From the NCBI GenBank assembly GCA_037577475.1, contig CM075184.1, positions 7,057,594 to 7,121,593 on the forward strand: 64,000 nt of DNA, given 5' to 3'. This DNA is from Chaunax sp. Z400. Its lineage: Eukaryota; Chordata; Actinopteri; Lophiiformes; Chaunacidae. This document shows, piece after piece, positions 45,304 through 57,700 of this stretch. The notes beneath the pieces were generated by a model that saw only the letters and a list, made by a program, of their open reading frames with translations, had not been told where the DNA came from and searched no databases. A program made the translations under genes and the position numbers. The first letter of the stretch is position 1. Each line of letters opens with the position of its first letter.

Positions 45304-46506
45304 CTAGATCCAGACCTCAGCACTCCTCTGCTTGGACCCTCTGCTCTCCATCTTACTCTTGAGGGGCTGCCTCTCTCCTTTATGTGATTCCTGTCTCTTT
45401 GGTTTCTCCGGTCTAGTTTCTCTGACCTCCTCAGGCTCCCTCATCCTGCCACAGTTCACAGCACAGCTCCAGTCAGGCTGGTGACCCACCACCAGATCCA
45501 AAGTAGGCAGGGAGGTGGTGCTGGTCATGTCCCTGAAGCCTAAAGTGGATGTGAGAGAAGGGCTGTCTGGAGGGAAGGTTTCATATCCCCCCTTCAGACT
45601 TGGACGACCTCCCCAGGGCGCCCTCTCCCTCAGCCTCAGCGCCTGCCTGATCTTCTTCCAGCCCAGGTGGTTAAGCTCCAGCAGATTGAGCAGGATACAG
45701 AAAACACCCACACAAAACATGAAGAGCAGGAAGATGGTTTTCTCTGTGGGCCTGGAGACGTAGCAGTCCACCGCCTGGCTGCAGGGAGCTGAGGCACAAA
45801 GGAAGTGGACAGGAACCTTGAAGCCAAACAGCTTCCACTGGGCCAGGACAAAGCCCACCTCGAGGATCGCCCGTAAACACACATGGAAGACGTAGCATTT
45901 AGACAGAACCCCTCCAGAGACTCTGTGACCCTCTATACCCCGCTCCCTGAAGGTGCATCCTCGGGCATGACTCAAGGTCACCATGTTGTTAGGGTCTCCC
46001 TTCTGGAGGCTGTGGGCTGTTATGCCCTCCAGCACATCTGCCAGGCTGTGACCCAGGTGCTTATGGGAGTGGATGGAGCAGCTGTCTGAGTCACAGCTTG
46101 CATCATACACCCCTCTACCGCCCTGCCCCACATCTGGGCCATCCTGCGCCGGGTTATCCCTTGGCCTTTGCCCCTGCCTCTGGGTGGTGCTGTGGGGCAG
46201 CTTGGACAGGTTGTGCCATGTGTAGATGATGAAGCAGAGGGAGGGTGTGGAGACGCTGATGATGTGGAAAACCCAGAACCGAGGTTGAGAAATGGGTGCA
46301 AAAGCGTCATAGCAGACGGTGGAACATCCCGGCTGCAGCGTGTTGCACACGAACATCTCCTGCTCATCAGTGTACACGTCCTCAGTCGCCACGGCGACAA
46401 TGAGCAGCCGGAAGATAACCATGACGGTTAGCCACAGGCGACCGATCATGGTGGAGTGCTGGTGGACAGCGTCCAGGAGACGTTTGAGCAGGGTCCACTC
46501 CGTCAT
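45304..46506 (-). CDS. Delta-group connexin (gap junction protein), intronless, 400 aa
   Basis: Connexins form hexameric hemichannels that dock between cells as gap junctions. The N-terminus MTEWTLLKRLLDAVHQHSTM is delta (Cx36-like) in type. Extracellular loop 1 has C54-x6-C61-x3-C65 within FVCNTLQPGCSTVCYD. Loop 2 has C237-x4-C242-x5-C248 followed by YVSRPTEKT. Four hydrophobic segments lie near residues 22-42, 76-96, 205-228 and 255-278. The start is in a near-perfect Kozak context (GCCACCATGA), and AATAAA lies on the minus strand at 45216-45221, about 85 bp past the stop. The cytoplasmic loop (about 100-203) and tail (282-400) are poorly conserved. The tail ends EVWI, not the SAYV of Cx36, which would be a class II-type PDZ ligand if used. 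Cx36 genes have an intron early in the coding region; here that stretch is continuous. The best candidate orthologue is a fish delta connexin such as cx36.7/gjd6, but I could not confirm which. Confidence 0.92.
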   Translation of the reverse strand: MTEWTLLKRLLDAVHQHSTMIGRLWLTVMVIFRLLIVAVATEDVYTDEQEMFVCNTLQPGCSTVCYDAFAPISQPRFWVFHIISVSTPSLCFIIYTWHNLSKLPHSTTQRQGQRPRDNPAQDGPDVGQGGRGVYDASCDSDSCSIHSHKHLGHSLADVLEGITAHSLQKGDPNNMVTLSHARGCTFRERGIEGHRVSGGVLSKCYVFHVCLRAILEVGFVLAQWKLFGFKVPVHFLCASAPCSQAVDCYVSRPTEKTIFLLFMFCVGVFCILLNLLELNHLGWKKIRQALRLRERAPWGGRPSLKGGYETFPPDSPSLTSTLGFRDMTSTTSLPTLDLVVGHQPDWSCAVNCGRMREPEEVRETRPEKPKRQESHKGERQPLKSKMESRGSKQRSAEVWI

Positions 46507-49399
46507 GGTGGCCTGTGGCTGCCGGCTGACTTGAGGAGGGACAGGCTGCCTGGAGTAGAACAGTCTGCTCCGGACTGATCCACCTCTTCTACTCCTGAAC
46601 TCCTACTTTGTTGGAGGTGTTAAAACATGTTGCAAAAGACCTGATCTGGACTTTATCCTTCCAATCTAATCTACATCACCTTCTGTTCTTGAGTTTCTTG
46701 CCAGTTCTAAAAAAATCAGTCAGAAGACTCTTCTCAAATCAGACTTCCTACCCTCCCTGGCTGAAGGCTGCAGGATACTTCCTTTCTGAGTGTCCACCAG
46801 CTCTCTGCCTGCTGCCTTAGGAGAGGGAGTGACGACCATCTTTCATGATAAGGATGTCCACTTGACATGAGGTCTCTTCTCTCTGGTCTTTAGGATCCAT
46901 TTTAAACCTGAGAGACACAGCCTTCCTCTCCTGGAGGAGCTGCTGATAGTGCTGACTGACTGAGCGTTCTCCAAAGATTAGTCCTCTGAAAGCTGATGGA
47001 CTCTTCCTTTTAATGGGAGAGGCATATTTCAAATAATGACTAGTACACAGGAGCTGTCCGATTCTGGATCCACACTGGATGTTTTGTGATGAGTTTGTGT
47101 CATGACAGACGACTGAACAAAATACTTAAGAGATCCGCTTTGGAGAAATAAGGTTTGAGCCTGGAGAGGTTTTCTGTTCCAGGGTCTGTCCTGAATGCTC
47201 CTCTCCAGTCACTCACCAATCTTCTTATCTGTGTTTTAAAAAAAGACCCCTGAAAGGCCTGCTGCCATGAAATCATAGTGTCCCCCAGATAAAACACTCA
47301 ATGACCCTGTCTTACTTCAAATAGTCTTGACAAGCCCCGCCTGAGTCTTCTGACCCAGAGCTCTTTCTGTTTATGACATGAACGTAATAAATAAATGTGG
47401 CATTACATTAAACCTATTTATATTCTTATGGCCATGGTATGCTGTGAATAAAGTCCTTATTGGATGAGTGTTAAACTGGCTACATCTCATAGGAGAGATC
47501 TGATAATCACACACTGATTCCTACAGTAAATAACACTTTGCATATATGAATTTTGTTTTGTATCGTATTTGATACATCCGGCATTTTTTACAATGTTTTG
47601 CACACAGAATATTTTTTTCTAAACCAACAAAAACATACAGACCACAACATTTTTTAAGCCTTTAAACTCTTTTAGTTTCCTTTACATTTTTCAAGTAATT
47701 CCAACCTTAGAACATGGTAGAAGTGATTGACTGTGCAGTGCTTGCATCTCTGTCAAGGCATCTGCGTGCTGTTACTTTTTGCCAAAACATACACAAAAAA
47801 CAAATTATTGTGCATTTCTTCTTTAATTTGGTCATTTATTTTTAATTTTTAGTGATAATCAATGAGCAAAACTCAACTATTAGCAGTTGATCATAACTAA
47901 ATATCTCAATTTCTACACTAAAAGTATTTAATTATGTTATTTAAAACTTTGATTGGTTTACTTGAATAATTATAAGCATGTATGCTTCTTTATTTTACAC
48001 ATAATGGATGAAATTCAATAGAATGACATTTGACAGATTTACAGATAAGTTATAAACCTACTGTATCTAATTTGATACACACATTTTCAACACGGCTTTA
48101 CTATAATATAGGTTACAAAATATTAAGTAATTACACATTGCCTCAATTCAGTAAATGCTCCTATTGAAGTATCACTAACAATTGGAATGTTTTTATTACC
48201 TTAACATTTTCAAAAGTGGAAATGCTCTCCACACAAAACCACCTGTGGGTCACTGATTGACGACACTTTAGATGACTCATTTGAAAGTCCTCTGTTGTAT
48301 TTTGCCCTCTGGTGGATTATCTGTGCACTGCATGTATCTGATTGTATACATTAGGTTTTTCAGGACATAAAATGTCTCACTGATGATGAAGAGGTCTCAA
48401 AAACTCATGTATCAAATTCTGATTCATTGGCGTTATAGGGCTATACAGTACATACAGTATCTGATGAGCCTGGAAGACATTTATAAATCCTGATCTCTTC
48501 ATAAAGCAGAGAAAATCATTCCTGACCCCAGACACACCTCCATACAGCCTCTGGTCTGTTACCCTCTGGACGTAGGTTCCAGCAGCCATCCTTCTTGAAA
48601 AACATGTTAAAACAGTCATTCATACAACAAGTAATTAAATCCTTCAATAAAAAAATTGCTCACAGGGATCCAATTTAATGATAGATGTTTTGATGCCTCT
48701 TTCTTTTCCCAGACTTTTTTAAGTCCAGCAATAAAATTACCACCAAAAAGAATTTCTAAATGCTTTCCTTCTGTGCCTGACAATAGATGGGTATCTATCA
48801 CGCTTCCTGTTTTACATTGTATGATAAGTGTTCTTTGTGAGGGCATATTTTCCCCTTATGTTGAAGCTCTAGACGTGTACTACTAGCTTTCCACGGGTTC
48901 AAAAATCAACCAATTGATTTCTTCTTAAATTCACTGTAGGTTCTCTCTTTAACAGTCCAAAGCTAAGGGGGCCTGTTCCAACATTATTGTCTGCACTCAT
49001 AGACCATTTTGCCCTAAAGCCATGGTTAAATCCATACTCCCCAGACCCTCTTTTAATCCTCCATCACCTCTTTCTAGAGATCTGGTGTAGCAGTCACTTT
49101 AACAGGGTTCTCCCTGGGTGTAGTGTATCACCTCTACAGTAAGGCCATTCATTTAGAACAGTGCAGACCCCTCTGCAGCAATGGAAGGAATTCCTTTAAC
49201 AGTTGGGCATCTTCTACCCCCTCCTATACATACATCCTGATTCCACCAAGTAGTGGCTGCTCAAAGATCTCTGAAACCTTGATGTAAGTCATGCATATGA
49301 CTGATAGTGGTGTCAGAAGCATCGCTCATTACTGCTAATCCTGCTCTCATCTTCCCTTAAGTTATCATTCATTTCCTTACATCATCAACTATAGCCCTG
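46507..49399. other. Intergenic sequence between connexin and lamin (left part)
   Basis: The first few hundred bp hold the connexin 5' flank and probably its 5' UTR; the promoter was not located. Minus-strand frames at 48377-48846 show no family I recognise and lack clear splice support. The rest is AT-rich without a supported feature. Confidence 0.55.
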
Positions 49400-49815
49400 T
49401 GTTGTTATGGCCATTGCTTTTCCTGCATCACTGTTAAGCATTATCCCTCCATCAGCACATGCAATTCTCCTTGCATCATAACGACTGTTTCCTCGCATTT
49501 TTGTTTAGCCAATACTTTAATCATTATGGCTAATTCCCCTACAAGTATAGTATCATTCCTGCTTCAGCATTGGCTCACCTGTTCCCCTGTATTTGTTTAG
49601 CCAAAAATTGCTGCTCCATCGTGGCTACTTCCCTGCATCAGTGGTAGTCATTTCCCTTTTACTCATGCAGGGCTAATTTCCCTGCATAACTGTTTAGGGT
49701 CCCTGCACGTTTGGCCTTTCCCCTGCATTATCATGGCTGTTTTCCCTGTTTATCTACCCATCTCAGCATCAGCATTGCATCATTTGACTATTTCCCTGCA
49801 TCTATGTCCTACATC
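49400..49815. repeat. Degenerate array rich in CCCTGCAT motifs
   Basis: About ten imperfect occurrences of (T)TCCCTGCAT(CA) recur every 25-45 bp, often followed by TGGCTA or GTTTAG words. It looks like an old, heavily diverged tandem repeat. No coding potential. Confidence 0.55.
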
Positions 49816-51239
49816 CTTTCACTTTTCTTGTCTTATTTGGTCTTATTCCCTGGCAACGCTTCCAGTTCCTTGATTACAGCCTATTATTTAACCTCTTAAA
49901 AATACTGTACTGTTCTGTGGTCTAGTGCATCATGGTACCTGGTAGTGTGTATCTCCTTTATCTTCTATCTCTGTCATACCAGAAGCACCTGATTTGTTGG
50001 ACAGCTTCCCTTGGTGATCTACTTCCTGCCGGAGTCTAAGCACCAAAGACTATACATCTGTTCCCAATAAATGATTTTCAGTTCTCTTGTTCCTCTTAGT
50101 TAATTAATTAGTCTCTCTGATTGAACCGACAACAGTTACAGGAACATATTCCACTCATGTTGATATTGTGTGTTTTACAGTTCTAGCCTTATTCTTTAAG
50201 CTGCATATCCAGGTTTGTCCAACTTAAATGGGGGCATTAAAAATATAATATAAATATTAAAAGCACGATCCAAAGAGATTCATCTCATACGTAAAACAAA
50301 CAGTGCTTCAGTCTCTGTTGTGGGGTGGTATATACTGTAGGTACACAGAATCACAATGAAATGACTTGATAATTGCTTGGAGCCAACATGAGACATTACA
50401 CCTACACAGGAATACACCGAACTCCAGGATCCAACATGACTGATGATGTTTGATGTTGATTGGTGGGTAGACGGTGCTTTTACACATTTTGATGGTGAAT
50501 TGGATTCGTGTGGTGGGGTTGAGTGGTAACTGGACGACGCCTTGGTAGCTCCAATAATAAGTTATTCTCAAACAAACATCTGCAGAAACACTAGCAGCTC
50601 TGAGGATCCACTGTGCCGTGCTTTGAGCTTAATGCTAACATGCTTATATTCAGCAGGTATGATCACCATGCTCGCCATCTTAGTTTAGCATGTTAGCAGG
50701 CTATGCCAAGTAAATTAGCCCCAGACCAAAGTACAGCTGAGGCCAATGGGACTGGTATTAGTGGTGCAGGTATTTGGCTGTGAACTAATGACAAATTTTA
50801 ATTTTGACCTGATGACATTAGATGAAAATCAGAGGATGATCAGTTATTATTCAGGGGAACATTAATGTCTTAAAGCAAATTTCAAGGCAGTTCATCCAAT
50901 AGTGGACCAACTAAAATGCACTGTAAGTGGAAGAGCAGCGATCAGAGAAAATGTGTTATTTTACACCTAATGTGCCTTTTCCTCCTCATTTGAGAGGCTG
51001 ATAGGAAGACGGTCTGCCATTCTTTCATGAAGACATGTTTCAAGTTTCTCTGAAATGTCCAGTTTTCATGAGCAGGACTGTGATATTTAAAATCAAGGTT
51101 GTTTCCATCAGCCTTTATCACTTTTTATACCACTTTTTCCATATGCCTACTTGTTTTTGCCGCAAGATGCAAAAAAATATGTTTGTAATAGTTCACCTTT
51201 TAGATTTAACTTATGCAGAACCTTTCTAGTCCGACACCA
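49816..51239. other. Intergenic stretch, nothing recognised
   Basis: AT-rich sequence with no supported exon, RNA gene or repeat family. Confidence 0.5.
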
Positions 51240-51352
51240 TTCACACAGTCACACACTGGAGTGCAGAGGGCTAGGGATTCAACCACCAGCCTTCTGATTG
51301 GTGGTGGACGACCGCCCACAGCTGATTGGTGGAGCTCCTGAGCCACAGTCAT
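51240..51352 (-). mobile_element. tRNA-derived SINE fragment
   Basis: On the minus strand a box A-like CTGTGGCTCAGGAG is followed by GGTCGTCCACC, then box B-like GGCTGGTGGTTGAATCCC, and a tail with CACTCCAGTGTGTGACTGTG. This is the order of a common fish tRNA-derived SINE. A short insertion duplicating GATTGGTGG separates box A from its usual spacing. It lies about 400 bp beyond the lamin stop. Confidence 0.7.
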
Positions 51353-51710
51353 TGTCTAGTATGAACACTCAAATTTGAGGAATCATTGCTGTTGTTCTGT
51401 GGACTATCCTGAGAAACCAGGATGATGTTTCTCATGAGATTCTGATTTGAAATGATGATTCTGATGATTTTCATTGTGAACACCAAATTAAATTCCATTC
51501 ATCTGTTGTTTAAAGCCACACGAGGAAGTAAAAAAAACAACATAAAACCTAATCTATGTGAACGGCTTGTTACCACTAAAGGTATGTATGTTTGAAAATG
51601 GTATTTTTTGTGGTGATAATTTGGGGGAAACGTAGCTTTCCCATCAAATTTAAATGTAATTGTTGTAATAAACAGTCATACAACTTCAAGCCAATTGTCT
51701 GAATTGTATC

Positions 51711-51726
51711 TTTAATTTACTTTAAT
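51711..51726 (-). terminator. Candidate lamin polyadenylation signals (two ATTAAA)
   Basis: TTTAAT occurs on the + strand at 51711-51716 and 51721-51726, giving two ATTAAA hexamers on the lamin strand 27-42 bp after the stop. ATTAAA is the commonest variant signal. The implied 3' UTR would be very short, so a further downstream site is possible. Confidence 0.4.
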
Positions 51727-51752
51727 TTTGACTTAATATAAACACACATACA

Positions 51753-51788
51753 TCACATACATATACAGCTCCCGTCCTTGGATGGATT
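51753..51788 (-). CDS. Terminal lamin exon encoding the CaaX box
   Basis: A strong acceptor (a long T tract then CAG) precedes 12 codons reading NPSKDGSCICM and TGA, in phase 0 with the preceding exon ending GRP at 55995. Lamin B genes also place a short last exon with a CaaX motif ending in Met, which directs farnesylation. ATTAAA motifs follow at 51721-51726 and 51711-51716 (minus strand). I scanned the minus strand from 51790 to 55990 for other stop-Met-x-x-Cys patterns and found only one poor alternative. Confidence 0.78.
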   Translation of the reverse strand, partial: NPSKDGSCICM

Positions 51789-54700
51789 CTGAAAAAAAAC
51801 AAAAAAACAGCAGCGTTATGATTTCATCGATTATCATGGAACACATGTGGTCTGGTTAGTGCTGAACATGCTCTTCAGGGACGGTACGAGTCTGAAGCCA
51901 GGTGTTAGTGAGCTGATGCACAAAGGCACAGTCCTGTACAGAGGGCTGTAAGACAAAGAGAGGTCCACCTAACTGTCAGGTGCAACTTCTAACCCAGCAG
52001 GAGATGACTGCATGAACGACGATGGATTCAAGTATTTAGAAAGAAATAAACATCCAAAGAAGGCAAAGAAAAACAGGAACCTGTTTCTCAAACATCTGCA
52101 CTGGGATGTGTTATAATATACAGTCAGAAGGTTCCGTAAAACTATTGTTTTCATCATTAATATTTCATTGCGTGTGTGTTTATACAAACTGATAACTTTC
52201 AGTGAATTGCATTCAATTATTTAATGAATATGTAAATTCATTCATCTATTGTAACATACAGTATATTAAAGGCAATAGTGAATAAAGGCTAATTTCCATT
52301 TGAGGATTTCCTTGTTATTTAATAATCAGTTTATATAGTCCCACATCATACAGGCCTAATAAACATGTTATAAATCATCTAGATCTTTGGAGCCAGAGGT
52401 TTAGCTACCTTATTACCTGAAGCTAATATCAAAGTCATGATTGCACAATTAGGCTGACGTTATTCACATTATATATTTCCTGAAGGTAGTCAGGTCTACA
52501 TTAACTCAACTGACAGCCACAGTTTGATGTTTCCTCATCCATCCAGCCCGTTTACCGTTAAAGGAGTTCAAACCATTGTATTCAGACAAACACAGTGAGG
52601 AGGGGGAGCGACAGCAAACTGAATCTGTGCTGTCATCCATATGAAGTCTGTTAAAATGACTGACATAATGCATTTGTCAATGATCCCCACTTGAACCCAG
52701 AACCATGATTGGTCAAACTCTTCTGCTGTTGCTTTCAGCAGGTTAAACTCTGCTGCCTCGGCAGCTTTTTTTTTGTTTAGAGACAAATCCTTGCTTGAAG
52801 TTTTTCTCTCTGCTCTGCCGGGACTGTCGTGACCTTTTAGATTAGATTTTGATTGTTTTTTTACTTACAGAGCTCACTATCAGAATCATTTCTACATTCT
52901 GAAACATGTTTGTTATGTTCTTGCAGGAAATGGGCTGCAGAGATCCAGAGTCACTGTTGAGCGGTGCAGGTACACGTTTGAACTAATGCATTTAGCTACA
53001 GCGAGAGGCTACAGGGTGTAAAAAACAGATTTTAAAACCTTCTACAGACCTACTGTACGAGGAGTTTTGATTCATTTTACATTTGTCTCAGTTGTTTAAA
53101 AAAAAATATAATTATACTATAATAATGCTGCAAAAGTTTTGCTGTGAAGCTGCAGAAATATTTTTATGGCCTTCACCCAACTTTCACCTGCTGTAGGTGA
53201 TGACTGAATTTATTTTTGGCAGAACTGATCTTTAAAAATTCCACTTTTGGTTCTGATGATATTTCTTGTAATTAGGAAAATGAATGCGTTGAGTTCCACT
53301 AGATATCCAGCTTTGTGATACCAGTTTAGGTGATCCTACACCAGTACCAGGTCCCTGGTCTTCATCTCAAACATGTTTGGCACGGTGCTGTATGAAAGAC
53401 AAAGGCTGCAGCCGATCCAGCGTGAATTAAACAAGCCATGCATCTTGTGACAAGCACAGAGCAGCACACTACAGGTGGAAGCAGGGGAGCAGAGGGTCAA
53501 AGCATGGGTGTGGCACCACACCCCTCACCTAGGGTACGGCACGCCCTCTTCTCTGCTCTCAGGAGACAGAACAACACTTCTTTTTCTTTGGCTTCAGCGT
53601 AGGCGGGAAAAAGAGATGTCAGCTTTCATTACTAATGAACACATGTGTGAGTAACAAGTACTTTCACACTGAGGTCAGGGAAATGTGTTCACCTCTGCTA
53701 AACAGGTAATGAATTCACCTGACCATGCAGAAACTAATCAACAGATTTCCATGAAGCTGTAGAGGGTGGGGTAAGAATGAGACGAGAACCCATTCAATCC
53801 AGATAGAGGGGCTGTTTTAAAACCTTTAACACTGAGACACTGTTTTTCAACATTTTCCCCAGGAATTGATCCATAAACTGTGAGAGACAATAAACAAGAA
53901 TTCAGTAGAGCGCCAAGGTCGGACAATCCTACATGCTTAACTCCTGGCCAACCCCCCCCCTCCCTTTTAGTGGAAACCTGTTCAGCGGTCCAGTCTCACA
54001 ATGTTAAAGAAAAAAGTCCTGGACCCGGATCAACATTCAATAGGTTCCTTCTGTGGCCCATACATCATCGATCTACCCATCATCCATCTGCCCATCATCC
54101 ATCTACCCATCATCCATCTGCCCATCATCCATCTGCCCATCATCAATATGCCCATCATCCATCTACCCATCATCCATCTGTCCATCATCCATCTGCCCAT
54201 CATCAATATGCCCATCATCCATCTGCCCATCATCAATATGCCCATCATCCATCTACCCATCATCCATCTGCCCATCATCCATCTGCCCATCATCCATCTG
54301 CCCATCATCCATCTGCCCATCATCAATATGCCCATCATCCATCTACCCATCATCCATCTACCCATCATCCATCTGTCCATCATCCATCTGCCCATCATCC
54401 ATCTGTCCATCATCCATCTGCCCATCATCCATCTACCCATCATCCATCTGCCCATCATCCATCTGTCCATCATCCATCTACCCATCATCCATCTGCCCAT
54501 CATCCATCTGCCCATCATCCATCTGTCCATCATCCATCTGTCCATCATCCATCTGCCCATCATCCATCTGCCCATCATCCATCTGCCCTTCATCCGTCTG
54601 CCCATCATCCATCTGCCCATCATCCATCTGTCCATCATCCATCTGCCCATCATCCATCTGTCCATCATCCATCTACCCATCATCGACCTAACCATCAACA

Positions 54701-57700
54701 ATCTGCCCATCATCAATCTGCCCATCATCAATATGCCCATCATCAATCTACCCATCATCAATCTACCCATCATCAATCTGCCCATCATCGATCTACCCAT
54801 CATCGACCTAACCATCATCGACTTAACCATCATCAATATGCCCATCATCAATCTACCCATCATCAATCTACCCATCATCGACCTAACCATCATCAATATG
54901 CCCATCATCAATATGCCCATCATCAATATACCCATCAACAATCTGTCCATCATCGATCTGCCCATCATCGATCTGCCCATCATCGATCTGCCCATCATCG
55001 ATCTATCCATCATCGATCTGCCCATCATCAATCTGTCCATCATCAATCTGCCCATCATCAATCTGCCCATCATCAATCTGCCCATCAATCTGTGTCAACG
55101 TTTCATGGAAATCCCTCCAGCAGTTTTTGTGTAATCCTACAAAACAAACAAACAAACAAACAAACAAACAGACAGGTGAAAACATAAATATAAATAAATG
55201 TAATGATTCAGATCTGCTGACATGTTTTCCTTCTTACAGAACTTCAGACGTTCCTTCATAGATAAAACTTCTAAAAGGCTTCATTTGATTATTTCTATAC
55301 ATTTATTCATATTCATGGGCTGCATTTTTATCATTGGTCTTAATGTAAGCAACGTGACATGTTTATAAACACATCTTCATTAGATCCGCAATATGTATAT
55401 ATTATAAATATTATAAATATATAATTTAAAGGCAGAGCAGTTTAATATTTGATGACTCATTTTCTGATTAAAATCCACGTGTAAACAACATTGTATCAAC
55501 TTATAATTTTTCATACTAATTCATACTAACATACTAACATATTAGTCATACTAATATATTAAGTGATGACATCATAAGAAAATATTGCTACAAGGGAAAA
55601 ATAAATAGCATCTTTAATATCACATCACTACTAAAAACATGCATCAGTGCAAAAAAATAAAATAAAAATTTAATGGGAGGATATGATCTGATATTATCAA
55701 TAATGGATATTTGTTTTGTAACATTTAAATGTTCTAGTTAATTATGTTGTGTTATTGTAATTGTAAATGAGAAAAGTAAAGTAAATGGTTCCACTTTAGG
55801 GTAAGTGATGAGACAACTCCTTCAATTTTATATTTTAAATAAATTGCCAAACTTAAATATTGATCATAAACTTTGTCTTATCATTAAAAAATAAGTGGGC
55901 ACCGTTTCCGTGGACTAAAACCTTCAGGACAGGGTGGTGCAGATCCACAGGGACTGATCTGAAATAAAGGTCACAGATATGTCAGTGAGCTCACCGGTCT
56001 CCCAAAGTGCTCAATGTCACTGCCAGCGACAACGTCTTCGTCTTCGTCAAACTCCAGCTCAGCTTCCTCACCTCTGCCCCGTCTGCTCACTCTGCGTTCG
56101 GCTACTTCCTGTAACGACATCACAGACGGTGGCTGATGTCATGATGTCTTGTAGAAACTTTATTTAGACCAGCTGCTTATCAAAGGGTTTGACCAGAATA
56201 TAAAACACTTTTATTGGATGACTGGTTTTGCTTGATGTTTATTGGCTGCTGATTTTATTTACTTACCTTTCCTGGTTTTTTACCTTTCATCGTTTTGCCT
56301 TATTTGCCTGTTTTGGTTTTTATGATCCAGAGTGATGTTGGTTTATTAAGTGCTCTATAAATGGTTAAAGGTTTAAAGGTTATAATTCAGCAGTAGCTGG
56401 GACATGGAGTTACTAAGGAGACCAGTGACGCGACCCATACAGTCATGTGATGCAGAGAAGGTGTATGTATGAGAATACTTCACTCTGCTGGTATACAGGA
56501 TGTAATCATTGGTTTAGTACATACTGACTGGATATGTAGCAGGCTGTACGTGAGATACAGGCTGTACGTGAGATAAAGGCTGTACGTTAGATACAGGCTG
56601 TACGTTAGATACAGGCTGTACGTGAGATACAGGCTGTACGTGAGATAAAGGCTGTACGTGAGATAAAGGCTGTACGTGAGATAAAGGCTGTACGTGAGAT
56701 AAAGGCTGTACGTGAGATACAGGCTGTACGTGAGATACAGGCTGTACGTTAGATACAGGCTGTACGTTAGATACAGGCTGTACGTGAGATAAAGGCTGTA
56801 CGTGAGATAAAGGCTGTACGTTAGATACAGGCTGTACGTTAGATACAGGCTGTACGTTAGATACAGGCTGTACGTTAGATACAGGCTGTACGTGAGATAA
56901 AGGCTGTACGTGAGATACAGGCTGTACGTTAGATACAGGCTGTACGTTAGATACAGGCTGTACGTGAGATAAAGGCTGTACGTGAGATAAAGGCTGTACG
57001 TTAGATACAGGCTGTACGTTAGATACAGGCTGTACGTTAGATACAGGCTGTACGTTAGATAAAGGCTGTACGTGAGATAAAGGCTGTACGTGAGATAAAG
57101 GCTGTACGTGAGATACAGGCTGTACGTTAGATACAGGCTGTACGTTAGATACAGGCTGTACGTTAGATACAGGCTGTACGTTAGATACAGGCTGTACTTA
57201 GATACAGGCTGTACTTAGATACAGGCTGTACGTTAGATAAAGGCTGTACGTTAGATACAGGCTGTACGTTAGATACAGGCTGTACGTTAGATACAGGCTG
57301 TACGTTAGATACAGGCTGTACGTTAGATACAGGCTGTACGTTAGATACAGGCTGTACGTTAGATAAAGGCTGTACGTTAGATAAAGGCTGTACGTTAGAT
57401 AAAGGCTGTACGTTAGATAAAGGCTGTACTTAGATACAGGCTGTACTTAGATACAGGCTGTACGTTAGATACAGGCTGTACGTTAGATACAGGCTGTACG
57501 TTAGATACAGGCTGTACGTTAGATAAAGGCTGTACGTTAGATAAAGGCTGTACGTTAGATACAGGCTGTACGTTAGATACAGGCTGTACGTTAGATACAG
57601 GCTGTACGTTAGATAAAGGCTGTACGTTAGATAAAGGCTGTACTTAGATACAGGCTGTACTTAGATACAGGCTGTACTTAGATACAGGCTGTACGTTAGA

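Noticed and set aside
48377..48846. Minus-strand frames of 76-80 codons, possible unknown exons
   Set aside because: No family recognised, no joined splice sites, and base composition is like the surrounding AT-rich DNA.
52880..52920. Alternative lamin last exon reading C-F-R-M then stop on the minus strand
   Set aside because: No pyrimidine-rich acceptor precedes it, and an arginine in the 'aa' part of a CaaX box is atypical. The 51753-51788 exon is far better.
53880..55187. A 435-codon frame and overlapping frames of PIIHL/SAHHP/MMGRW repeats
   Set aside because: Artefact of a 15-bp minisatellite whose period is a multiple of three; all lie in a lamin intron.
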